DNA of 14,080 bases, taken from the NCBI GenBank assembly GCA_035938395.1, contig DASZGY010000081.1, positions 1 through 14,080 on the forward strand. Reading direction: 5' to 3'. The notes beneath the pieces were generated by a model. It had not been told where the DNA came from and made no database searches. It saw only the letters and a program-made list of their open reading frames with translations. How positions within the stretch are numbered: position 1 is the stretch's first letter; the number at the start of each line of letters is the position of its first letter. Position numbers and translations under genes: made by a program. Positions 7,102 to 12,588 of the stretch are shown in pieces. This DNA is from JALZAA01 sp035938395. Lineage in GTDB: Bacteria; Actinomycetota; Acidimicrobiia; IMCC26256; JACDBD01.

Positions 7102-7664
7102 TCGGGAGCTTCCGCGCCTGCGCGTTGGTCGCCGCGCTCGTCTCGGGTGTCGGAGCCGCCGCGTGCGACGGCGACGCATCGAGCAGCTCGAGCGGCGCGA
7201 ACGACCGCATCAAGAACGCGTGCGGCCTGCTGACGACGCACGAGGTCACGGCGTTCATGGGAACCCCGATGCACGGCGGCGAGCAGGACACCGACCGCAC
7301 CATCCCCGGGACGTATTGCACGTGGACGTCGAAGGACTATGTGGGCGAGGAGCAGGAGAACCCGGACTACTCGATCTTCGTCGACGAGGCGAGCACCGAC
7401 GAGCGCCGCAACGGCTTCGAAGGCCGCGAGAACGCGAAACGGCCGGAGACGGTGCGCGGGCTCGGCGACGGCGCCTACTTCTACACCAAGGGAACGGCCC
7501 TCGTGCCGTTCCTCGAGCTGCGCGTCGGCGACCGCATCATGACCGTCGGCGTGTCGGGGAACGACCTGCACCCGGTAACCGACGACGAGGCGAAGCGACT
7601 CGAGCGCACCGCCGCCGAACTGATCGTGCAGCGGCTGAAGCCCCGAGGTGAGAGCTCGCGCTAG
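7098..7664 (+). CDS. DUF3558-like secreted lipoprotein
   Basis: A 188-residue protein starting at a GTG that overlaps the LLM stop (GTGA). Residues 2-21 are hydrophobic (IGSFRACALVAALVSGVGAAA) and are followed by Cys and a Ser-rich linker (DGDASSSSSG). This suggests a signal peptide with a loose lipobox (AAAC). The mature part starts ACGLLTTHEVTAFMGTPM and contains GTYCTW, resembling the DUF3558-type actinobacterial lipoproteins that have C-x-LLT-x-x-E and C-x-W. Two cysteines in the mature domain could pair. Its role is unknown. Coupling to two LLM oxidoreductases suggests co-expression, not a shared reaction. Its stop overlaps the stop of the convergent VOC gene in the sequence CTAG. Confidence 0.75.
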   Translation: MIGSFRACALVAALVSGVGAAACDGDASSSSSGANDRIKNACGLLTTHEVTAFMGTPMHGGEQDTDRTIPGTYCTWTSKDYVGEEQENPDYSIFVDEASTDERRNGFEGRENAKRPETVRGLGDGAYFYTKGTALVPFLELRVGDRIMTVGVSGNDLHPVTDDEAKRLERTAAELIVQRLKPRGESSR

Positions 7665-8032
7665 GCGGGCTGGAACAGCTCGATCGGGTTCCCCGAGGGA
7701 TCGTCGAACAGGATCTGGGATCCGCCGGGCCCGACGACGATGTCGTTGCGGAATCGCAACCCCGCACCGCGTAGCCGGTCGACCTCGCCGACGATGTCGT
7801 CGACGACGAACTCGATGCGGTTCCAGCCGCCCGGGACGGGTTTCGTGCCGTCGGGCATCGGTCGCCCGGCCGAGCTCGCCGGGCCACTCAGGAGGAGCCG
7901 AAGGTCACCCCGAGCGACGTCGGCAAACGCGGGGGCGGCGCTCGTCAGGAGCGTGAAGCCCAGGTGCTTGGTGTAGAAGGCGACGGCCTCGTCGACGTCG
8001 TCGACCATGTATCGGATGTTCACGCTGCTCAT
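7661..8032 (-). CDS. VOC (glyoxalase/bleomycin-resistance/dioxygenase) family protein
   Basis: A 123-residue single-module vicinal oxygen chelate protein built of paired beta-alpha-beta-beta-beta units. The sequence begins VNIRYMVDDVDEAVAFYTKHLGFTLL and the second half contains NRIEFVVDDIVGEVDRLRGAGLRF and ILFDDPSGNPIELFQPA. The C-terminal DPSGNPIELF, with its metal-ligand Glu, is a family hallmark. The first metal position, His in many members, is Arg/Tyr here (IRYMV), so the metal site may be incomplete. Possible roles are thiol-conjugation, resistance to a small molecule, or an isomerase. The ATG at 8032 is preferred over 8047 because GGAGG ends 8 nt upstream of it. The upstream PadR gene is on the same strand, with a palindromic region between them. 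Confidence 0.88.
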   Translation of the reverse strand: MSSVNIRYMVDDVDEAVAFYTKHLGFTLLTSAAPAFADVARGDLRLLLSGPASSAGRPMPDGTKPVPGGWNRIEFVVDDIVGEVDRLRGAGLRFRNDIVVGPGGSQILFDDPSGNPIELFQPA

Positions 8033-8065
8033 GGGCGTTCCCTCCATCCGAGGACTCAAACGAAA

Positions 8066-8086
8066 TCCGATATCGGAATACGATAT
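8066..8086. promoter_or_regulatory. Palindromic operator candidate between padR-type gene and VOC gene
   Basis: TCCGATATCGGA (8066-8077) is a perfect 12-bp palindrome. It overlaps a second inverted repeat, ATATCG-GAATA-CGATAT (8070-8086). The stretch is clearly AT-richer than its surroundings and sits 34-54 nt upstream of the VOC start on the minus strand, where a promoter would lie. PadR-family dimers bind palindromes of this kind, so the adjacent PadR is the likely ligand, by inference. Confidence 0.6.
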
Positions 8087-8108
8087 TACCTGATGGGTTT
8101 GCCGAGAT

Positions 8109-8402
8109 TCAACCGAGGACTTCGGCGGCGAGCTCCCGCAACGTGCGGCGTGCCTGCTCGAGAGCTCGTCGGCCTCGAGGCGTCGCGGTGTAGAGGCGCC
8201 GTCTTCGACCTTCCACGACTCTCGTGTGCGACCGCAGGAGGCCCTCGTCCTCCATTCGGTGCAGCGTCGGGTACAAGGTGCCGGGGCTGATGCGGTGACC
8301 ATGCCGGGCCAGCTCTTCCGTGATCCAGGCCCCGTGGATCTCGTGCTGCGCCGCGTGATGCAGCACGTGGAGCTGGACGGCACCGCGGTCGAACGAGCGC
8401 AT
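8109..8402 (-). CDS. PadR-family transcriptional regulator
   Basis: A 97-residue PadR winged-helix repressor of the short type. VQLHVLHHAAQHEIHGAWITEELARHGHRISPGTLYPTLHRMEDEGLLRS covers the helix-turn-helix with the family's SPGTLYPxLHRxExxGLL recognition-helix signature. The wing follows at RRRLYTATPRG. The C-terminal helix for dimerisation (ALEQARRTLRELAAEVL) is short. Such repressors usually respond to small aromatic or lipophilic ligands and control a neighbouring gene. The next gene downstream is the VOC protein, 76 nt away, with the operator candidate between. The ATG has no Shine-Dalgarno sequence but TAGCCT ends 6 nt before it. The ChrA-type gene starts divergently less than 50 nt away. 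Confidence 0.92.
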   Translation of the reverse strand: MRSFDRGAVQLHVLHHAAQHEIHGAWITEELARHGHRISPGTLYPTLHRMEDEGLLRSHTRVVEGRRRRLYTATPRGRRALEQARRTLRELAAEVLG

Positions 8403-8416
8403 GGCGTCAGGCTACG
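8403..8416 (-). promoter_or_regulatory. Candidate leaderless -10 element before the PadR gene
   Basis: On the minus strand CGTAGCCTGACGCC directly precedes the ATG. TAGCCT ends 6 nt before the start codon and no ribosome-binding site is present. It matches the element upstream of the LLM genes at 5216 (+) and 11181 (-). Confidence 0.5.
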
Positions 8417-8448
8417 AGGCTCACGACGTAATGCGCGGGGACGACGTG

Positions 8449-9603
8449 ATGAGTGACGCGGGCGAGCCGACGTCCGCCGGGCTCCGTGAGGTGGTTGTGC
8501 ACTGGGGGCGCATCGGCTGCACCGGCTTCGGTGGGCCGCCGGCGCACATCGCGTTGTTGCGCGACCTCTGTGTCGATCGACGGGGGTGGCTGACCGCCAC
8601 CGAGTTCGAGGACGCGGTCGCGACGTGCAACCTCTTGCCCGGACCGGCTTCGACGCAGCTGGCGATCTTCTGCGCGTGGCGCGTCGCGGGGCCGGTCGGC
8701 GCCGTGGTTGGCGGCGCCGCGTTCATCCTTCCGGGACTGGCGGCGATCCTCGCGCTCGCGGCTGTGTTCCTCGGGTCGCCGCCGGATTGGATCCGGGGCG
8801 CCGGGGCCGGCGCAGGGGCGGCGGTCGCTGCGGTCGCGGTGCACGCCGGCCTCAGACTCGTGCCGGAGAGCTGGCGGCGTTCGCCGGCGCACTGGCGCTG
8901 GATCGCGTACGCGGCCCTCGGTGGGGTGGCGGCAGCGACGCTCGGTCCGTGGCTCGTCCTCGTCCTGATCGGCTGCGGGGTGGTCGAGGTCGCGTTGCGA
9001 TACGTCGAGCGGGGCGGCAGCTTCGGCCTCCACCTCTGGCCGATCGCCGCCGCGGCCGCGCCGACCACGGGCGGTCTGCTCGCGTTGGCCTGGGTTGCGT
9101 TCAAGGTGGGCGCGCTCGCGTACGGCGGCGGCTTCGTGATCATCCCGCTCATGCAGGCCGATGCCGTCGACGCCTACCACTGGATGACGAACACGGAGTT
9201 CCTCAATGCGGTCGCGCTCGGCCAGATCACCCCGGGACCGGTGACCCAGACCGTCGCTGTCGTGGGATACGCGGCCTACGGCGTCGGGGGCGGTCTGCTG
9301 GCCGCGCTGATCGCGTTCACACCGTCGTTCTCGTTCGTGCTCCTCGGCGCCAAACGCTTCAACACGCTCCGGCGCAACACCGCGATACGCGCGTTTCTCG
9401 ACGGAGCCGGACCCGCGGCGGTCGGCGCCATCATCGGTGCCGCGATCCCCCTCGCCTTCGCCCTCCACGAGGCCTGGCAGTACGCAGTTCTCATGGCAGC
9501 CGCCGTCTCGCTCCTCGTGCTCCGCCGCAGCGTCGTGCTGACCCTGATCCTCGCCGGCGCCGTCGGTGTCGTTCTGGAGATTGCCGGCGCGCCGCTGCCC
9601 TAG
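8449..9603 (+). CDS. chrA: ChrA-type chromate transporter (two-domain)
   Basis: A polytopic inner-membrane protein of the CHR superfamily, about 384 residues with both homologous halves. The first half carries GCTGFGGPPAHIALLR, EFEDAVATCNLLPGPASTQLAIFCAWR and GAAFILPG. The second half repeats the pattern: FKVGALAYGGGFVIIPLMQ, TEFLNAVALGQITPGPVTQTVAVVGY and AFTPSF. Several long Ala/Val/Leu membrane segments follow each half. Family members export chromate and some carry sulfate. The substrate here is not shown. The start is uncertain: in-frame ATG codons occur at 8401, 8431 and 8449 and a GTG at 8446. I chose 8449 because GGGGA (8437-8441) lies 7 nt upstream and conservation begins soon after. 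It is divergent from PadR and shares a CTAG stop overlap with the alpha/beta hydrolase. Confidence 0.92.
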   Translation: MSDAGEPTSAGLREVVVHWGRIGCTGFGGPPAHIALLRDLCVDRRGWLTATEFEDAVATCNLLPGPASTQLAIFCAWRVAGPVGAVVGGAAFILPGLAAILALAAVFLGSPPDWIRGAGAGAGAAVAAVAVHAGLRLVPESWRRSPAHWRWIAYAALGGVAAATLGPWLVLVLIGCGVVEVALRYVERGGSFGLHLWPIAAAAAPTTGGLLALAWVAFKVGALAYGGGFVIIPLMQADAVDAYHWMTNTEFLNAVALGQITPGPVTQTVAVVGYAAYGVGGGLLAALIAFTPSFSFVLLGAKRFNTLRRNTAIRAFLDGAGPAAVGAIIGAAIPLAFALHEAWQYAVLMAAAVSLLVLRRSVVLTLILAGAVGVVLEIAGAPLP

Positions 9604-10265
9604 GAGAAACGCGCAGGGATCCAGGCGCCGAGCCGCGTGCGCAGTTCGTCGGCGAACTCGGTGAAGAGATGCCCGGTCTCCGGGAACACGACGAGCTCAC
9701 CGCCGGTCAGCATCTGCACGAGCTCGCTCGCCTGCGGCGGGAGGATCTCGTCGCGCCCGCCGTGGAAGAGGAGCACGGGCGTCCCGGCCAGCCGCTCGGC
9801 CTCCTCGCAGCCGGCGGACTGGGTGGCGAGTGTGACGACGCCCACCGCGTCGTCGCCGAGCGTGATCGCAGCGCGAACGGCGACCGCGCCCCCGAAGGAG
9901 TGGCCCATCGTGACGAAGCGGCGAGCGCCGCGCCGCGCCGCCAGCTCGGCCACCGCCACCAGGTCGTGGACGCACGCGCCGAGGTCGTTCGGCTTCCGGT
10001 ACCCGACCCGGACGAGGCCGATGCCCTGCTGGCCGAAGCGGACGCCGAGGTCGTGGTAGAGGCCCTCGGCCGGTCCCAGCAGCCCGCCCATTGCGCCACC
10101 GCACGCGAGGACGACGTGCTCGACCTCCGGGTCGCCGTGCCAGAGCATCGTGAGGAGACCGCCCACCGTGTACATCTCGACGTGACGCAGGCTGTCGGTG
10201 ACCTCGACTTCCTGCGCCGCCAGCGCGCCCAGCGCCTCGAGCGGCGAGGGCGGGCCCTCGCTCAC
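9600..10265 (-). CDS. Alpha/beta hydrolase (dienelactone-hydrolase-like)
   Basis: A 221-residue serine hydrolase of the compact alpha/beta fold. The nucleophile elbow GHSFGG places Ser123. Asp172 in HGGRDEIL and His199 in PETGHLF complete the triad. The oxyanion region may be ACGGAMGG (about 54-61). The size and short loops resemble dienelactone hydrolase or carboxylesterase-like enzymes. There is no signal peptide and no cap domain. The start is a GTG 4 nt after the stop of the upstream LLM gene, without a clear Shine-Dalgarno sequence, so translation is probably coupled to LLM termination. Substrate is unknown; it could hydrolyse an ester or lactone product of the LLM enzyme, which is inference. 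Its stop overlaps the chrA stop. Confidence 0.86.
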   Translation of the reverse strand: MSEGPPSPLEALGALAAQEVEVTDSLRHVEMYTVGGLLTMLWHGDPEVEHVVLACGGAMGGLLGPAEGLYHDLGVRFGQQGIGLVRVGYRKPNDLGACVHDLVAVAELAARRGARRFVTMGHSFGGAVAVRAAITLGDDAVGVVTLATQSAGCEEAERLAGTPVLLFHGGRDEILPPQASELVQMLTGGELVVFPETGHLFTEFADELRTRLGAWIPARFS

Positions 10266-10269
10266 GGGT

Positions 10270-11181
10270 TCAGAGCAGCGAACGCAGCAGGTCGCGCGTG
10301 CGCTCGCGGTCGCCGTTCGAGACCGAGCCGTACTCCACCGCGGCGAAGTCGGTGACGCCCACGTCGGCGAGCCGCCGCACCGCCGCAGTCACCGTGGTCT
10401 CGTCACCGACGATGGCGACGTCGGCCGGGCCGGTCGCACCTTCGCGGTCGAGCATCGCCTTGTACGACGGAAGCGAGTCGTAGACCGCGAACACGCGCGC
10501 GGCGCGCTCGCGTGCCCCGTCGGCGTCGTCCGTCACGCAGACCGGAAGGCCGGCGCACACCCGCGGCGGCGGTCGCCCTGCTTGCGCGGCCGCCTTCGTG
10601 ATGGCAGGGACGGTGTGGCTCTCGAGCGTGGTCGGGCCCGTCATCCAGGTGATGGTGCCGTCGGCTGCCGTGCCCGCGAGCGCGAGCATCTTCGGACCGA
10701 GCGCGGCGATGACCACCGGGAACGGTGTGGAGTCCGTGATGCTGAGCGAACCGATCGCGCTCAGCGTCTCGCCCGGAAACGACACGGTTCCCTCGTGGAT
10801 GAGCGGCATCAGGACGGAGAGGTACTCCCGCATGTGGCGGACCGGCTTCTCGAACGAGTGACCGAACATCCCCTCGATCACCAGCTGGTGCGAGAGCCCG
10901 ACGCCGAGGACCAGCCGCCCACCGCTGATGGCCTGAGTGGTCAGCGCCTGCGCTGCCAGCACCATCGGGTGGCGCGGGTAGGTGGGCACCACCGCGGTGC
11001 CGAGCTCGATGCGCGGGACTTCGCGCCCGACCACGGCCAGCGATGTCAGCGCGTCGGGGCCGAAGATCTGCGGCATCCAGTACGAGGCGAAGCCCTCGTC
11101 CGCCGCTCGCCGTGCCGACGCCACCACCTCGTCGATGCCACCGTGCCCCGCAACTTCGCCGCCGAAGATCCCGATGCGCAT
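10270..11181 (-). CDS. LLM-class flavin/F420-dependent oxidoreductase (third, distinct subfamily)
   Basis: A 303-residue luciferase-like TIM-barrel oxidoreductase resembling the MSMEG_4879-type F420 subfamily. Motifs include RIGIFGGEVAGHGGIDEVVASARRAADEGFASYWMPQIFGPDAL at the N-terminus, GTAVVPTYPRHPMVLAAQALT, SGGRLVLGVGLSHQ, and PVVIAALGPKMLALAGTAADGTITWM. It is only distantly related to the tandem pair at 5216-7101, so it is not part of that duplication. The ATG at 11181 has no Shine-Dalgarno sequence; GGATAGCCT ends 7 nt upstream, suggesting a leaderless mRNA. It leads a two-gene operon with the alpha/beta hydrolase and is divergent from tRNA-Gly. Confidence 0.92.
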   Translation of the reverse strand: MRIGIFGGEVAGHGGIDEVVASARRAADEGFASYWMPQIFGPDALTSLAVVGREVPRIELGTAVVPTYPRHPMVLAAQALTTQAISGGRLVLGVGLSHQLVIEGMFGHSFEKPVRHMREYLSVLMPLIHEGTVSFPGETLSAIGSLSITDSTPFPVVIAALGPKMLALAGTAADGTITWMTGPTTLESHTVPAITKAAAQAGRPPPRVCAGLPVCVTDDADGARERAARVFAVYDSLPSYKAMLDREGATGPADVAIVGDETTVTAAVRRLADVGVTDFAAVEYGSVSNGDRERTRDLLRSLL

Positions 11182-11197
11182 GCGGCGCAGGCTATCC
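11182..11197 (-). promoter_or_regulatory. Candidate leaderless -10 element before the third LLM gene
   Basis: On the minus strand GGATAGCCTGC is followed by GCCGC and then the ATG. TAGCCT ends 7 nt before the start codon. It is the same 11-base string as at 5199-5209 on the plus strand. Confidence 0.5.
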
Positions 11198-11225
11198 AGG
11201 CCTCGGGAGCGCCAGGGGAGGGCGC

Positions 11226-11231
11226 TATTCT
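11226..11231 (+). promoter_or_regulatory. Possible -10 box of the tRNA-Gly gene
   Basis: TATTCT lies 11 nt before the mature tRNA 5' end, a suitable place for a tRNA promoter with a short leader. No convincing -35 was found at the expected spacing. Confidence 0.4.
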
Positions 11232-11242
11232 GAACGGTTCAC

Positions 11243-11319
11243 GCGGACGTGGCTCAGTTGGTAGAGCATCACCTTGCCAAGGTGAGGGTCGCGGGTTCGA
11301 ATCCCGTCGTCCGCTCCAT
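11243..11319 (+). tRNA. tRNA-Gly (anticodon GCC)
   Basis: A complete cloverleaf can be drawn. The acceptor stem is GCGGACG/CGTCCGC. The D-arm region is GGCTCAGTTGGTAGAGC. The anticodon stem-loop is TCACC-TTGCCAA-GGTGA with anticodon GCC, reading GGC and GGU glycine codons. The T-loop is TTCGAAT on a GCGGG/CCCGT stem. The discriminator is T, and the CCA end is encoded. GGC is a heavily used glycine codon in this window. The tRNA points toward the minus-strand PepSY-like gene, whose stop is 18 nt away. Confidence 0.97.
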
Positions 11320-11337
11320 TCGCTGAAGACCGGGCGA

Positions 11338-11715
11338 CTACGCGGTTCCGGTGACCTGGAAATCCTTGCTGACGAAGATGTGGTGGGGGGCTGGGGTGGC
11401 GATCCGGTGCACGGCGTACGAGCCGTCGCTCAGCTGCAGCACACGGTTGACGGTCCCTCCCGGGTACTTGGCCGCGGCAGCAGCAGTGGCCTTGTCCGCC
11501 GCGGCTCCCGTGATGATCGTCCCCGTCCCGGGGCTCCAGTTCTTCGGGGCCTGACCGTTTACCTGGGGCGGGGCAGATCGGCCGGCCGGTGCCGCGTTCG
11601 CCGTGCTCGACCCGCCGTCGCCGGAAGTTGAGTGGCCGATCGCGTAGCCGCCGATCGCCAACGCGCAGACCGCGGCGCCGGCAGCGATGAATCTCGTGAG
11701 GTTGCGGGAAAACAT
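11338..11715 (-). CDS. Small membrane-anchored or secreted protein with PepSY-like C-terminal domain
   Basis: A 125-residue protein. MFSRNLTRFIAAGAAVCALAIGGYAIGHSTS is a signal peptide or uncleaved N-terminal anchor. A Gly/Ser/Ala/Pro-rich linker follows (about residues 32-50). The C-terminal DKATAAAAAKYPGGTVNRVLQLSDGSYAVHRI looks like the PepSY pattern (A-x-x-x-A-x-x-x-YPG-x-V-x-x-V-x-x-x-x-DG-x-Y-x-V). PepSY domains are small extracytoplasmic modules, often linked to peptidase inhibition or sensing. No enzyme motif is present. The start at 11715 is set by a perfect AAGGAGT ending 7 nt upstream; the open frame continues to 11745. The domain call is moderate because only one repeat is visible. 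Confidence 0.72.
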   Translation of the reverse strand: MFSRNLTRFIAAGAAVCALAIGGYAIGHSTSGDGGSSTANAAPAGRSAPPQVNGQAPKNWSPGTGTIITGAAADKATAAAAAKYPGGTVNRVLQLSDGSYAVHRIATPAPHHIFVSKDFQVTGTA

Positions 11716-11796
11716 AGAGCGGACTCCTTGTCGTGCGTCAGGCACAGGATGGCGACCGGCGCTGAGACCGCGCTCGGACGAAGATGGGAGGTTGCT

Positions 11797-11838
11797 GTGA
11801 GTCGCGTGCGGCCACGACGGAGTTCTTATCGGGACTAG
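11797..11838 (+). CDS. Possible 13-residue Arg-rich mini-ORF with a strong ribosome-binding site
   Basis: GTG at 11797 is preceded 5 nt upstream by GGGAGGT and opens a frame encoding MSRVRPRRSSYRD. Its stop lies within the hairpin at 11830-11844. It lies in a 138-nt gap between two minus-strand genes and no downstream plus-strand gene is close. This may be chance: it is short and unconserved as far as can be seen here. Confidence 0.15.
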   Translation: MSRVRPRRSSYRD

Positions 11839-11844
11839 TTCCCG
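11830..11844. terminator. Small hairpin downstream of the 11854 ORF
   Basis: CGGGA (11830-11834), loop CTAGT, TCCCG (11840-11844). On the minus strand it begins about 10 nt after the stop of the 11854 ORF and is followed by ATAAGAA. The stem has only five pairs, so it is weak support for a terminator. Confidence 0.3.
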
Positions 11845-11853
11845 GTCATTCCG

Positions 11854-12342
11854 CTATTCGGCTGCCTCGAACACGGACATGTACGCGACCAGGAGCAGGT
11901 CTTCCAGGCCGTGCAGCTCGTCGGGTCTCGTCGGTGCGCCCATCGCGACGAAGCGGCGGCCGTCGGGGAGGTCCGGGCCGAGGTTTCCCCCGGCACCGGC
12001 GAACGCGTGCGCGAGCGACCGCGGCAGCACTGCGTAGACGTTGAGATCGTCGGGGACCTCGGCCTCGTACCCGCCGGTCAGCAGCCAGACGGCCGAGCAA
12101 TTCAGGGGCGGACAGTCCACGGCGAAGCGGCGGACGTGCGGCACCGAGGGCACACGGTCGAGCTCGTTCACGAACGGCAGTCCCAATGCCCACCGATGTA
12201 TCTCGGCGACGAGTTGCGGCGCGTCAGCCGTGGGCTCGTCGAGACCCAGGAAGCGGTGTACGAGCCCTGCGTCTCCTCGGCGGCGTCGTCCCAAGGGTCC
12301 ACGGCCTGGCCGGTACGGCTGATCTCCCACACCGATCAGCAT
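11854..12342 (-). CDS. Hypothetical protein, possibly 5'-frameshifted or truncated
   Basis: I do not recognise the family. The 162-residue frame reads convincingly as protein from about residue 35 on: DEPTADAPQLVAEIHRWALGLPFVNELDRVPSVPHVRRFAVDCPPLNCSAVWLLTGGYEAEVPDDLNVYAVLPRSLAHAF, with high GC at third positions. The first 35 residues are weaker: GRGPLGRRRRGD has many A-ending codons, whereas the next reading frame over about 12225-12325 shows strong GC3 bias (WDDAAEETQGSYTASW). Upstream of the ATG the same frame stays open to 12480 with protein-like text (ADLFPYASKLLETVPPPG, LAAGETYAITGCAGSLLWQM) but no ATG, GTG or TTG. There is no ribosome-binding site before the ATG. Together these suggest a decayed gene, or two compensating sequence errors. 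There is no signal peptide. Confidence 0.5.
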   Translation of the reverse strand: MLIGVGDQPYRPGRGPLGRRRRGDAGLVHRFLGLDEPTADAPQLVAEIHRWALGLPFVNELDRVPSVPHVRRFAVDCPPLNCSAVWLLTGGYEAEVPDDLNVYAVLPRSLAHAFAGAGGNLGPDLPDGRRFVAMGAPTRPDELHGLEDLLLVAYMSVFEAAE

Positions 12343-12480
12343 CTGCCATAGGAGGGACCCGGCACATCCCGTGATCGCGTACGTCTCTCCGGCCGCCAGC
12401 CTCGGCCGATCGCACTGGCGGCCCGGCGGCGGGACCGTCTCGAGAAGCTTGCTCGCGTAAGGGAAAAGGTCAGCTGGAGA
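12343..12480 (-). pseudogene. Open, start-less upstream segment in frame with the 11854 ORF
   Basis: The frame of the downstream ORF stays open for 46 codons to a TGA at 12481-12483. No ATG, GTG or TTG occurs in it, yet its codons are GC3-rich from about 12445 downward and the text looks structured (YASKLLETVPPPGRQCDRP, AAGETYAITGCAGSLLWQ). It is probably the original N-terminal part of the gene, interrupted by a stop or frameshift. If it is not coding, this is a 242-nt intergenic region with no other recognisable feature. Confidence 0.4.
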
Positions 12481-12571
12481 TCAGGAATCGGATCCGCCCG
12501 CCACTCTCAGCACCTGCAACGCATCGAGGTGAGTGAGCCGGCGACGCTTTGTTCGCCCTCGGTGCTCGGGT

Positions 12572-12588
12572 GCACACTCGATGTGTGC
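12572..12588. promoter_or_regulatory. Perfect inverted repeat at the GAF-LuxR start
   Basis: GCACAC-TCGAT-GTGTGC is a perfect 6-5-6 dyad. It covers the favoured GTG start (12585) and ends 3 bp into the gene. It is suitable as an autoregulatory operator, or as a structure that affects initiation. If translation starts at 12549 or 12570 it lies within coding sequence. Confidence 0.4.

Noticed and set aside
8586..10355. Long plus-strand open frame (589 codons)
   Set aside because: It runs through chrA in another frame and antisense to the hydrolase; Arg-rich shadow translation.
11243..11319. tRNA 3' end as a phage or island attachment site
   Set aside because: No integrase gene and no repeat of the tRNA 3' end is seen in the window.
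10198..11631. Long plus-strand open frame (477 codons)
   Set aside because: It is antisense to the third LLM gene and reads through the tRNA-Gly gene, so it cannot be a real protein.
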